A stretch of 64,000 nt of DNA from assembly GCA_009760855.2 (NCBI GenBank), contig WPIO01000115.1, positions 788,501 to 852,500 on the forward strand, read 5' to 3'. The notes under the pieces were generated by a model that saw nothing but the letters and a program-made list of their open reading frames with translations, searched no databases and was not told where the DNA came from. This stretch comes from Cristatella mucedo. Lineage: Eukaryota; Bryozoa; Phylactolaemata; Cristatellidae. The position numbers and the translations under genes were made by a program. Of this stretch, positions 22,821 through 34,559 are shown piece after piece (position 1 is the first letter of the stretch; each line of letters opens with the position of its first letter).

Positions 22821-23470
22821 TTATATCTTAAGTGTATTAATTTCCGTACCCAATTTTTGAAAGAACGTCCATGATCAAGGATAATTTGGCGATTGTCACC
22901 CTAATAAAGGTTGGTGTCTGGAGGCAAGAAAATTGTAATCTGCTGCTAGGTTGTGCTATTTGTAACCTTTATTGGTTGTAATCTGAGCTGGTAATATTAG
23001 GGGTTCTCTTGGACAATAATCTGATTTTCGAATATTTTAATTAGGAACACCTCTTGAACAGCATGCTATTAAGTACGATTCCTATCGAAGATTTGGAATC
23101 GCCTGCAAAGATTGACGGCAACAACTTCAGCTATGTCCTTATTTATTCTAAATGGCCATTCTCTCTTAGAAGGGAAAAGAAAGTAAAATATTAGAAAGTG
23201 CAATAAGCCACTGAAGGTGGTGATAAAAAGGAGTGTATGAGTAGTTAGGAAACGCCAGAGGATCAGCCGTTTGTCCCCTGTGCTGATGGAGCTGTTATGG
23301 CTGGCTCCTCTGACCACAATCGTGCAGCTGTCCCAATAACAAATTTGGAACCCAGTGTGGACATTGCCAGTAGCTTGTACACTCCCGACGAATTATAGGT
23401 ACTGTATGAATGTGTACCAACGTTTCCCCTTCTTCGTGGCTTCATGCATGGCTCACTAAAATAAATCAGA
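22821..23470. other. Spacer, nothing recognised
   Basis: Possible further decay of the gag-protease element, but no motif that I can name. Confidence 0.4.
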
Positions 23471-25350
23471 ATGTGGTCTTCACTTGCAGACCAACTTAGC
23501 CCTGCCATAACCAAGATTTTTAATGCTTCTTTGGGGAAAAGGGGTCGTCCCCAAGTCCTTCAAATCGGCAATCGTTAGACCTATTCTTAAAAAGCCTGGA
23601 TTAGACAAAGAGGTCCTAGCAAACTATCGTCCAGTTTCCCTTCTTCCGTTCTTATCAAAGATTCTTGAAAAAATTGTTGCTAAGCAGCTAGTTAAACATA
23701 TTGAAAATATTGGAATGTCAGAAACATTTCAATCAGGTTTCAAGAGGCAGCACTCTACTGAAACTACTCTTCTCGAGTGTTAACAATGACACTTTGCGTG
23801 GCCACGATGACAGAAATATCACTTCACTAGCTCTGCTAGATCTTTCTTCTGCCTTCGACAGCTTCGATCACGAAGTTTTGCTTGAACGATTGAGAACAAT
23901 GATCGGTCTGGCAGAAGAAGCACTGGCGTAGTTTAAATCATACTTGTCTGATCGCGTTCGATCCGTGTCGTGTGGGGTCAGGTCTCAGACATGAGAAGGG
24001 TCACCTGTGAAGTCCCTCATGGGTCTTTACTCGATCCCTAGCTGTTCTCTATTTATACACAACATCTGGGAAAAGGGATTGAGGCCCATGGAATTGGATA
24101 TCACTTCTATGCTGACGATACACAGTTGTATTAGTCATTTAAACCTTCGGATTCTGCTGCAGCCACTGAAAAAACTGAATACTTGCCTCGCTGATATTCG
24201 ATCCTGGATGTCCGAAAACTTCCTAAATAAATAAATCCTAGCTGATTAAACAGCCTCTTTTCAGTAATGCGACAGTAGAGCCTTTACGGCTATCACCACT
24301 GCATGCCGTGGCGATAAAGAATCGCCCACCACAGGAATCGAACCAATGACATCGGGACCGAGGTCATGAAAGCAACCGCCTTACCTAGTGCGCCATCATG
24401 GCTCACAACTTCCTGATATTAAATAACGATAAAACCGAACAGATGCTCATAGGACATCCTAATCGCGTGGCTGAATATAAAGGCTTTGCTCTCCTAATAG
24501 GTGTTGCTACTGGGCGACCATCACCACCTGCTCGAAATTTTGGTGTCGTTCTGGACAGCTGCCTAATCTTTAAAAGCTTCGTTCGGAAGACAGATTCTAC
24601 AGCTAGCCATTACGTCCAATCTTTATCTAAGATTAGGAGCTATCACCCACAATGGCTTGCGAAACATTTAACTAGGTACTTAGCTCTGTCTTGGCTTGAT
24701 TATTGTAATTTCATTTTGGCTGGGCTACCAAATAAAGCTTTGAGGCCACTGCAGCTGACTATGACTAGAGCTGCAAGGCTAGTCTTCAAGTCCCAGAGAT
24801 TTGAGGACGTGTTTCCTTTGCTGAAATAGCTAGGATGGATGCCGGTTATGCAACAGATACAGAAAAAAGTTCTTATGGTGACCCACAAGGCCCACCATGG
24901 CTCCGATCCTACATACCTAGCTGTACTGCTGCCCCAGTTTAAGCCTCCTCGCACCCTCAGGACCTCCGTGTACAATAAATGAGCTGTTCCGCTTCTCCAT
25001 TTAAAGAACGTTGGCGACAAGAGCTTTAGATCTGCAGGTCCTAGGCTGTTGAACTCGCTTCCACAATTCTTATGCGACGACAACTTTTCTCCTACTGCCG
25101 ACAATGGCACATCCTTTCCAGCCGTCCCGAGGTGCTACTGCCATGCTATTCACTACCACAACTGCTCTCCTGACTCTGCTATGCTTCCCACTTTCTCTTT
25201 GATGAGTGAGACCAAGTATGGTGGTTACCGAATGCGTACCGAAAGCCGCCTAGGGGCTGTGTCTGAGCTTTAAAACTCTCCTGGGAAATATCCACACTAT
25301 CTCTATGACTTTGTGGAGTTATAGACGGAGATACATCACATTATTTAGGC
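23471..25350 (+). mobile_element. LINE B5, broken, carries SINE1
   Basis: Aligns with B6 from 26890 to the 3' end. RT first half: [35 protein letters not shown] (23555-23680), ALLDLSSAFDSFDHEVLLERL (23840-23890). The PQG motif is damaged (PHGSLLDP). FYADD survives near 24105 (ACTTCTATGCTGACGAT). A SINE interrupts it at 24225-24406, then the thumb (ILNNDKTEQMLIGHP, LSWLDYCNFILAGLP) and the family 3' UTR. Shares a disabling frameshift with B6 at the codons after LLEC. Confidence 0.95.
24225..24406 (-). mobile_element. SINE1 insertion with target-site duplication
   Basis: 182-bp insertion in LINE B5 flanked by AACTTCCT (24217-24224 and 24407-24414). On the reverse strand it begins with a tRNA-like head: A box TGGCGCACTAGG (24395-24384) and a perfect B box GGTTCGATTCC (24344-24334), 40 bp apart. 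It ends in an ATTT-repeat tail at 24238-24225. Pol III promoter is internal. Other copies: 8970, 16757, 26175, 39914. Confidence 0.9.
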
Positions 25351-26589
25351 TTAGAGAGGTTTCCTCACTCAATTCAAGAGAGTGAACTTATTTTACAGTC
25401 ACTCTGGTAATAGCATTCCCAAGTGACAAGATAAGCAAGACTTAAGTAATAAATCATTGCAAAGGCCATGAAAACCTCATTGAGATTAAACAGAATATAT
25501 GGTACTGCTTTATTTCTCTTGGCATGTTAATCCTTAGTCGCAAGTGCATATTGGTTTATTATATATTATATATTATATATATAGTATTTATTTATATTAT
25601 ATATATTATATATTATGTTATTATTATAAATTTATTGATATTTATTGCATATTAGTGGCACTGACCGAAGGATCTCTTCCCTTTTTTTGCAGCCTAAATA
25701 TCTAAGAAACATGTAGGTGCCTAGAAAGGAAATCAAGCAGAACTTCAATCAAGACATAGACTGGTTTATCTTATTTTAAGTTCATAATGTCAACATGACT
25801 TATTTGCATGGCTTTATCTGTAAATTATTCTGCGGGAAAGCAGAATGCATAATGCAAAGTATTACATCGCTTGCCGTCTAACCCAGTATCGAGTGTCTTT
25901 GATAAATTGCAAAGTATGCAATTGGCACTAAAGCTGTATTAATTTTGGCTAAAACTGTACAGGAATAAGCTATCAATATTTTGTTAACAATCAAAACATA
26001 TGTATCGTAAAGCCGACGATTTCAGATAAAAAATTTGGCTCTCTCATAGAATCCACAAATCCTGCATAAAATGTGAGAGACATGTTTGCACAATTATAAG
26101 CTAGACTCTCAGCTTATAATCTGGGTCTATTTGATCGCATTAACATTTCATTTTAAATGCTTCGAGATCCATAAGATGATAAAAAAGTTCGCTGATTCAG
26201 CAGCCTTTTTTATAGATTGGAAAAAAAGATTGAACTGCCAGGCTCACTGATTGAAGTGGGACTTACAGGAATGAAGAGGTGTTTATTTTTGTTAGTAGAC
26301 AGAAGGCTCTGTAGAGATTAGATAGAATATATTGAATCGTGATAACAGCAATTACTCCATGACATTGCTTGTTTTTATTGATTGGAAAAACGACCTAGCT
26401 CAGCTTCATGGACTACTGATTTGCTCTTAAGTGTCAGGACTTGCTGAAGTCTTTCATCTTGTGGTACCACAAAGTATGCATTTCGCAGACCTAATGTAAA
26501 TTAGTTTTATAGAACTGCTAAGCTGTTAGTTCATCATAAGCCTGCTGTCCGAAAGCCAGGGCTTCTTTTTTCATTAGAATACTGATTTC
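25351..26589. other. Spacer with AT-rich run and a SINE1 scrap
   Basis: 25555-25640 is TATAT/ATTATA low-complexity DNA. 26180-26210 resembles the SINE1 3' end (TTCGCTGATTCAGCAGCC). Nothing else recognised. Confidence 0.5.
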
Positions 26590-28568
26590 CTGCCAGTCGG
26601 ACACTAAACAGATTTATAAGACAGTAATCCATTTACTGGCCAATGCTGTCAGGTCTGACTCCCCAGATATTAAGGACTCAGCCGAAAAGTTTTCAACCTT
26701 CTTTACTGAAAAAATTGTGCACATTCGTGCCTCCCTTAAGCCCCCTCTGACCAAAGCAATCGCCGTTCCTCAACCTGTGACCTTTCTTAAAAAGGTTCTC
26801 TGATGTTTCTGCCTGTGATGTGGCTGCCTTAATAAGGTCCAGCAAACAGAGCTCGTCTCATGAAGACCCTATACCTTCATCTCTGTGGTCATCACTTGCA
26901 GACCAACTTAGCCCTGCCATAACCAAGATTTTTAATGCTCCTTTGGGAAAAGGGGTCGTCCCCAAGTCCTTCAAATCGGCAATCGTTAGACCTATTCTTA
27001 AAAAGCCTGGATTAGACACAGAGGTCCTAGCAAACTATCGTCCAGTTTCCCTTCTTCCGTTCTTATCAAAGATTCTTGAAAAAATTGTTGCTAAGCAGCT
27101 AGTTAAACATATTGAAAATATTGGAATGTCAGAAACATTTCAATCAGGTTTCAAGAGGCAGCACTCTACTGAAACTACTCTTCTCGAGTGTTAACAATGA
27201 CACTTTGCGTGGCCACGATGACAGAAATATCAATTCACCAGCTCTGCTAGATCTGTCTGCTGCCTTCGACACCATTGATCACGAAGTTCTGCTTGAACGA
27301 TTGAGAACAACGATCGGTCTGGCAGACGAAGCACTGGCGTGGTTTAAATCGTACTTGACTGATCGTGTTCAATCCGTGTCGTTTGGGGGTCAGGTCTCAG
27401 ACATGAGAAGGGTCACCTGTGGAGTCCCTCAAGGGTCTGTACTTGGTCCCTTGCTGTTTTCCATTTATACGCAACCTCTGGGAAAAGTGATTAAGGCCCA
27501 TGGAATAGGATATCACTTCTATGCTGACGATGCTCAGTTGTATTTGTCATTTAAACCGTCGAATTCTGCTGCAGCAACTGAGAAACTGAATGCTTGCCTT
27601 GCCGATATTTGATCCTGGATGTCGGAAAACTACCTGAAATTAAATGACGATAAAACCGAACTGCTTCTCATAGGATACCCGAAGCGTGTGGCTGGATTAA
27701 AAGGCTTGGCTGTTCTAATAGGTGATGCTATTGTGCGACCTTCATCACGTGCTCGTAATCTAGGTGTCGTGTTCGACAGCTGCCTCAATTTCAAAAGCTC
27801 CATTCAGAAGACTTCCTCTACAGCTAGCCATCACATCCGAGCCCTATCCAAGATTAGAAGCTGTCTCTCACAGTGGCTTGTAAAAAAATTAACTAGCTCT
27901 TTAGTTCTGTCTCGGCTTGATTATTGTAATTCCCTTTTGCATGGGCTACCAAAGAAAGCTATTATGCCACTACAGCGGACTATGAATATGGCTGCAAGGC
28001 TGGTCTTCAAGTCCCAGCAGTTTGACCACGTGTCACCTTTGCTAAAAGAGCTAGGATGGTTGCCGGTTGAGCAAAGGATACAGAGCAAAGTTCTTAGGCT
28101 GACCCACAAGGCCTGCTATGGCGTGGCTCCTTCGTACCTAGCTGAACTGCTGCATCAGTTCCAGCCTGTTCGCGCCCTCAGGTCCTGTGTGGACAATACA
28201 TTAGCTGTCCCATTCCTACTCTTAAAGACATTCACGACAGAAGCTTTAGCTCTGCAGGTCCTAGACTGTGGAGTTCGCTTCTACAATTCTTATGCAATGT
28301 CATCTACTCTCCAACTGCAGACTATGACACATTTTTTTTTCAGCGGTCCTGAACTGCTACTTCCATGCTACTCACTACCTCAACTGCTAACTCCTAACTC
28401 TGCTATGCTTCCCACTTTCTCTTTGTTGCATGAGACGAAGTCTGCTGTCTAGCGAATGCGTACCGACAGCAGCTTAGGCTGTGAGTGGGCTATACAAAAC
28501 TCTCCTGCATAACACGCACATGGTCTTTTTGAATTTGTGGAGTTACTGACGGAGATACATTACATCAC
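26590..28568 (+). mobile_element. LINE B6, best copy of family B
   Basis: Begins in the endonuclease-RT linker (TDTKQ-type, AEKFSTFFTEKIVHIR near 26690-26735), so it is 5'-truncated. It then contains the complete RT and C-terminal region, a ~115-bp 3' UTR and the ATACATTACATCACAT tail at 28553-28568. Jockey/CR1-group LINE by its LDYCNSLLHGLP, GWLPVEQRI and APSYLAELL motifs. No endonuclease domain upstream. Confidence 0.95.
26820..28452 (+). pseudogene. Reverse transcriptase of LINE B6, one frameshift and one stop
   Basis: Frame 26820-27194 covers RT motifs 0-2 ([33 protein letters not shown]). A single-base shift after LLEC near 27190 moves to frame 27112-28452. That frame has AAFDTIDHEVLLERL (first catalytic Asp, 27268-27270), GVPQGSVLGPLLFSIY (27421-27468) and FYADDAQLYLSF (27517-27552, catalytic Asp pair intact). 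A TGA at 27610-27612 replaces an Arg codon. Then thumb and C-terminal motifs (NYLKLNDDKTELLLIG, SRLDYCNSLLHGLP, LGWLPVEQRI, APSYLAELL). About 540 codons. It would copy LINE RNA at a nicked target. Only two lesions, so a recent insertion from an already defective or nearly intact source. Confidence 0.92.
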
Positions 28569-29439
28569 ATTTCACTTATCGGCTAGAAGAAGAATGCTCA
28601 CCATTGACAACAAAGGTCTTTGGCTTGAGTCATGTAGCATATTTAAATAAATCACCAGGAAATAAATTGAGCTTTAATTTAGCACTATGCAATCTATTAT
28701 ATTTTTTATTACTATAGAAGTATTTTAACATATAAAAGTGCATTATAGGGCAACTGAAGAAGCTAAAAACGTAATAAAAGGTAATTTATTTTAATGCTTG
28801 TGGCAAACAGCTAAGTAGTAATCGCAAAAGCAAACGGATTTGCTAAATCCTCAATAAGCACGAATTCAAAATTCAATTTATAGGTATACAAAATCCACAC
28901 TTATATTAGGTATACCCACGGAATCTTAGTAAATCCTGTTCTAAAATATTTATGTTCTTCTTATGGCAAAATAATAAGTATAAACAATTTACACTTTTAT
29001 TACGTATACTCATGGAATCGTAGTAAATCATATTACAGAATATTTATGTTCCTCTTATTGCATCTGAATGCATCTCTGGTTTCCAGAGATCTCTCAGGCA
29101 CAAGTGGCAATTAGAAATTCTCACCATCTAAATGGAGCTGAAAGCCAAAGAAGCAATGCAGATAGTACCTTCGAAAACTTTCTCCATCCATGTGTCACAT
29201 CTATTTTAGGCTCTTTCCGGCTGAGCTATTTTTCAAGTACTGCTAAGAGTAAGCTCCTCATTTCGACCATCTTAAGTTTTGGGTCTTGAATAAACTCGAT
29301 GTCGGGTTTTCCTAAACTTTTCAATGCCCTCTCTTGAAAATAGGTAAAAAAGACAAGCAAAATGCGAAAATCAAGTTTACAAAAAGCAACCGGAGTTTAC
29401 AAGAAGAAACTGGAGAAGCAATCACCTAGATTATCACAG
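28569..29439. other. Spacer with a short tandem repeat
   Basis: 28880-29062 holds two imperfect copies, ~94 bp apart, of a CACTTATATTAGGTATACCC...ATATTTATGTTCTTCTTAT unit. The 73-codon frame at 29068-29289 has no recognisable domain. Confidence 0.6.
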
Positions 29440-29575
29440 GGATCACATTTTAGGGAGCTAACCTGGGAGCGGTTAAGAAAGTGGATAATCGTCGACATCA
29501 GCATTTGTGAATTGTTCATCTGTGATTAAAAAAATGTTTTCAATAGAAGCGAGACTTGGCCTTCAGTAGGAACAC
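29440..29575 (-). mobile_element. LINE A linker fragment
   Basis: Aligns with A6 at 18395-18525 (ATCACAGGGATCA, GAGCGGTTAAG, ATGTTTTCAATAGAAGCGAG). Endonuclease-RT linker region. Confidence 0.5.
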
Positions 29576-29906
29576 AATCTTTATTACTGGATCATCTAAT
29601 CTTTAGGTTCCAAAGCTCAAACTGATGCTACCCTGCTTTTTGTGCACCTATACTTGAAATATCTAAACAGGGCAGCAAGGGCTACTGCCTTTTTCGGAAA
29701 TATGTCTCATGGAAGCGTACCTAGATCCGTGTCAAGATACGTACTCCCAGAAAAATCAAAAGCTCGAAGGCATTTTCTAAGATGTTGTTATACGAGCAGT
29801 CGAAAGGCGACGAATAAGCAAGGAACGCAGTGCACCTGAAGACTAGCATCACAATCGTTATGCTTCCCAGTTATCCCTCAGTTGATGCATCTTAGCTACT
29901 TGCAGA

Positions 29907-32900
29907 GGGTCTGATTTGAATCCAGATAAAAAAAACGTCAGCATATGGGGTTCTGTCACTAACTATTAGAGCCCTTTAAAATGTAACTATGGTTCAGTAA
30001 CTGAAATTTAAACCTTTTATGTAGTGAAATGCATCCACTTCATTTAAATGTCTTAGATTTGTGATTGTATCTGAATTAGCGGTAATTATTATTCTCTTGA
30101 AAATAATGGTAAAAGTATTACATTCAAGGTGTAGATGCCAATAAAAATACTGACATTATTAGTCAGCTATTAGCTATATCTTTTCTACGTGCCTGAGTTA
30201 GGATAGTTCACTTTTAGTAAAACGTTTTTGAATTTTGTAGGGATTTAAAGTTGCACTAATTACAAGACAAGTTTACTTATCATCAAGTACTAATTTATTA
30301 TCAGTCAACATCACTGGCTAACAACTGATTCAAATATTGCCAAGAACTCGCCCTATAAAGAGCCTTTCTATGTTTGCTTGGAGATCATACGATAAGCTTG
30401 TTAAAGATTCCATCATAACAGCAAACTGCTGGGCAAATCGGTTGTCAGCCGTTAGTGTAATAGGTAAAGCTGATGCTTCTTCATTTGAGGATTTGATGAA
30501 ATACATAATAACCTTATTATCAAGCACAAAAAATGCCACTAATCCTTTTTAGATGTGCTTTAAAGATACCTTACATGTTATTTAGTAAAAAAAGACGTTA
30601 CTGCAGTCTGCACAGAAATGCTGAAGACATATCACGAGAAACCTGCAAATGCTGTTGGGGTATAGCAAACACGTTCTGTATTTTTACATCTCAAAAAGTC
30701 AAATAACATGACCACCTCTGTAAAGCTGATTTCTAGTCTTATGGAGCATTAGAGCTAAGCACACACAGTTTATAAAGGATTTGAGATCGTTTTTCAGACG
30801 TAAAGCTAAAAGGCTGAGTAAAATAGCGAGTAGTATGATATCGAACGTGATTGAAAGTAGTTCTCAATCAGGTTTGCAAGAGCGAGTGTTTGCGAGGACA
30901 TAAAAATGAGTGATGAAAATTTCGCTCGTGTCGATACCCTACTTGATAAAGTGAGTTTCGTAAAGAAGCACTGTAATTTGGTGATTACTATATGATTCAC
31001 AGCACGACGCTTAGCCACCGATTTTTAAATTGGCCGTTTAAATTTTTATTATAAAGTTCAGAGGCACTGCCAGCTCTTAGTTGCAGAGGTTAAAATGGGT
31101 TACCACATATTCTTAGGCTAACTTTGAAGTGATGATCTGATATAAATGGTATAAACAAAAATGAATTGTGTATTTTCATATCGTCTATAGGCAGATTTTA
31201 AAGTGCAATTGGTTTAGTCTAGTGTAACTTTGGTAAGGCTTCAACGTGACTGGCTGACTTAGAGAGTAATGGAAGATTTTTGGAACATCAATTGTTGCCT
31301 AAGCGAATTAGCATTTTAAGATATAGCGAAAAATATAGGACCGTTATAGTTTCTATCATCCGCATCGCGTCCTGAATACTGGCAGAATTTTTCACGTTCA
31401 AAATTCGTGAAGTGGCTACCCAGTCTGCAAGGTGTCCAGTTCACAACTTTGTGTACCTAGGCGAGGCAGCTATACCGTCGCCTCGTTAGAGAAAACGACG
31501 ACGCTTAAACGTTGCAAACAGATTAGTTTCATGCTAACACATGCAATTTACCAAAAAAGCAGTTAAAATTAAGTACACAAATTATAGCTGTAGAATTAAT
31601 AAGCACGTCAAATGCACTACTAACGTTTAGCTTGACATACCTTCCATTCAATTCTTAAATGAAGGGGCAGGAGGTTTCTCCACCGAAGCTGTCGTTTGAA
31701 AGCTACGGTGGGCAGTTGCTTTTATATTGCAGAATTCGCTGACATCCATAACCACATCGATGTTCGCAGAAAGTAAACTCACGACTGGGTGCACATTGAT
31801 GTAGGGTTCGAAGCTGGTAATCTGGAGAGTCCAAGTACGTTGCATGCAAGTCAGGCTAGTATGTATGTGACATCATTTAGAGCTACAAAGATCGACATAC
31901 CAGTGATAAAAAGATCAGGGACATCACGATTCTACTCCTTTGTTACCTAAAATTGTGCCACTTTCATTTACTACTAGGTCCTGCAGACTCATGACAGTCA
32001 TGCTACCTAGATAGTGAGGTAATCATTAGTTGTTAGGTTTGGTAAGCCGACATTGCTCGAGAGATGCTGTATTCAACTCCGTATCAAAATGTACACGGCA
32101 AAGGTCAATAGTTGATCTGAATTTTTCATAGCCATGGATTGCTATGTGTATAGCCTTCTCCATTCTGTTTGTCAGCCAAACTCGTACTGTTGTGACGAAC
32201 GTAGCTGCACAGATTGGCTTGTTTTACAAGCGAATCTATCGTTATTTTTTTATTTTCAGTGGATTTGAACGGAATTAGGTAGGTCTATGCCTATAGAATA
32301 AATCTAATATAACTTTACATCAGTAATCATAGCCGAGAGACTTTATGAGAAAGTAAAATTACCCAAAGCTGGACGCTAAGACAAATTAAATTCTTTAGCT
32401 GCCCGTGTTAACCTATCCAGGCAAGCTAAATCCTTCAGACCATCAATACTTAAGAGCTTTAGGAAGCCGTTTCTTATGGCACCACAGGTGAAGCCGGGTT
32501 TCTAATAACGTGCAAGGGCGAGATTTCCAAACTCGGGGAAGACCTCTACGCTCAGATGGTTGTGAAAGGGGTGGTTAAGCAAGCGATATCTAGTTTTATT
32601 TTGGTAACACTTGACATTCAATTAAATCTTTGTTGTGAGACAGAGAGAGAGCAAGATACTACGAGTCACTTGAAAACCATTGCACCATCACGGAAAGTCC
32701 AGCTAGCCACATGTTTTCTGGTTATCCACTAACTTCACGTAATATGTTAACTTCAGTAAAGCTGTACATTTTTCGTAGTTTTATCTAATAACCGACGAAT
32801 CAAATAAGAGTGGGATTCCCGACTCCAAGAAACCAAAGCAATGTTGATTTACTACTTCTGCTCTGTTGGCAAATATCCGGTTAATCATGGCTGCTAAAGA

Positions 32901-32935
32901 ATAAACGCGACAGTCCTCTCTATCTGTCTAGCTTT
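29907..32935 (-). repeat. Segmental duplication unit 2 (Kunitz gene missing)
   Basis: Collinear with 59683-64000 of unit 3 in the same orientation, from GGGTCTGATTTGAAT to AATCATGGCTGCTAAAGAAT. Relative to unit 3 it lacks the LINE A16 insertion and the extra 102-bp tandem copy. The match starts 13-20 bp upstream of where the Kunitz TATA box should be, and the sequence beyond (29906 down to 28569) shows no Kunitz exon. Contains a 69-codon frame (30539-30330, -) that is broken in units 1 and 3. Confidence 0.92.
31641..31800 (-). promoter_or_regulatory. Conserved block: candidate promoter and first exon
   Basis: TATAAAAG lies on the reverse strand at 31726-31719. About 80 bp downstream is a splice donor (GGAAG then GTATGT, exon end 31641). 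Between about 31665 and 31800 the sequence is nearly identical to 61540-61690 in unit 3, far above the flanks, which differ at roughly one base in six. Unit 3 has the same TATA (61599-61592) and a GTAAGT donor (exon end 61519). An upstream, alternative promoter of the Kunitz gene, or the promoter of another gene, is inferred. Confidence 0.5.
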
Positions 32936-33909
32936 ATAAACCGTAGCGAGTAAACAGCCTAATTGTCAATTTGATATTCTGGTTATGATTTCTTTCATTA
33001 GCGACTTTCAGGCGAGAAATTTTATTGATTTTTCATAATTTTATAAATTCTACAAACAAGCAGTGTAGGATTTTTTCTAGGCCGAATCGATTCTTGATGT
33101 TAGATTGAATACTGTTTCAAGCTAGCCGCCAAAAGGCCAATGTGGCCTCCGTCTCATGCAATCGTTAAGGATCGATTCGCATTGCAGCTGTGATTGAATA
33201 CTTTAAGCATTGGCAGCTGGGCTCTCGCTATAAAATCTTCGTAGTTCGAGAGAGACGTAATTTATTAAGGATGCTTGCATTACTACAATTCTAGACTAAA
33301 GTTACCGTGACTATGCACTCAGAGGCCTTCCCATAAAATTTTCGTTAGGACTCTTTGAATCAAGCGGCACGAGTCTTCAGAGAAGCGAAAGAGTGAGCTG
33401 CCATCATATACTGTTGTAATAAAGTCTTCATTTGAGGACAGTCAAACACAGCTACCAAACCTATAAAACTAGCTTCCCCGCAAGCATCACATGTATCCCA
33501 AGGTGATATGCTTGGCGGAAAATGAGGTAGATTATTGAATAATCGTAGACTTCGTCACGAACCCACTTTGTGAGAAATACCAAACTCGTCCTGTCAGAAT
33601 TAAATAATGAGGCAAGTGTTTGTCTAGTGAAAGGTCGCATTCCACCACTACACCTGGTATCATGCAAACGCTACAGGACTTGAATCTGGGTGTCTTGTTG
33701 TCTGCTGCTTGCTTCACAATGCTCGTTAATACTCGTTAATTTTGGCAGACGTGATACTGTGCGTGTGGTTTAACTTATGCTATTGACATTAATTCCGGTG
33801 CTGTCACCTAGAGGCCGGCAGACCTTGACATGTGACTCGGGGTCTCTTTTAACAAGCATCATGGCTTTGGCTGTCTCAGTAGCTTTCGCACATCGGCAGC
33901 GACCAGCCA
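32936..33909. other. Spacer, nothing recognised
   Basis: No supported gene. 33610-33680 weakly recalls LINE A minus strand, but I do not call it. Confidence 0.4.
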
Positions 33910-34070
33910 TATTTCAAGTGCTCTTTGTTATGTGAGACGAAGTCTGTTGACTACCGAACGCTTATCGAAAACCGCTTAGGCTGTGAGTGACCTACACAAA
34001 ACTGTCCTGCAAACCACCCACGTGGTATTTATGACTTTGTGGAGTCAGAGACGGAGGTACATTCAATTGC
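33910..34070 (+). mobile_element. LINE B 3' end fragment
   Basis: TCTTTGTTATGTGAGACGAA, CTTATCGAAAACCGCTTAGG and GACTTTGTGGAGTCAGAGAC align with 28425-28555, and the tail reads GGTACATTCAATTGCATT. Confidence 0.85.
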
Positions 34071-34559
34071 ATTGCTCAGTTGAAATGATAGAGACTTTAT
34101 TAACCATATTTGCGTACAGGGTCTGAGTGTGTCACCACTAACCAGGCTACGCTTTTTGTCATTGAGCATAATACCACGAACCATTGTTTCGTGCTTCTTT
34201 TTCAGCGAATGTATATTGAATGAGTTCTTTGATGGTGCTATTTCAAACGTATTACCATAGGTAATATCCTATCAAAAGCAGGTACAGAGCTTTCGTAAGA
34301 GCTGTACCAAAAGCAGGCAATTTATCGGTACGCTAATGCTAATATAGGTTGGAAGCCAACTTGCATCTATTGAGGGATCAATGGAGAGCACTGCGATTAT
34401 GATGGAAGTCTGCCTGTGCACCTCATTCCTGACTTATTCTTCGTCTATCATCTGCTGATAGAACAGTGTGTTAGGAAACGCATGTGGGCTTTTGATTTTG
34501 CAGAGTACGTATCTTGACAAAGATTCAGGTTGGCTTTTATGAAACATATTTCCGAAAAA
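34071..34559. other. Spacer, nothing recognised
   Basis: No open frame or repeat motif supported. Confidence 0.45.

Noticed and set aside
30330-30539. 69-codon minus-strand frame in unit 2 as a conserved gene (and its antisense 71-codon frame)
   Set aside because: The frame opens at GTG, not ATG. The same DNA in units 1 and 3 has stops and shifts on both strands, and substitutions between units fall on all codon positions alike. Treated as non-coding duplicated flank.
31648-31845. 65-codon frame across the hyperconserved block as a protein
   Set aside because: Opens at a non-ATG codon region, and a 2-bp indel between units 2 and 3 shifts the frame in the middle, so coding constraint does not explain the conservation.
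33461-33717. LINE A or gene in the 33461-33717 frames
   Set aside because: Resemblance to the LINE A minus strand (GTCTAGTGAAAGGTCGC) is too short to call, and the frames have no known motif.
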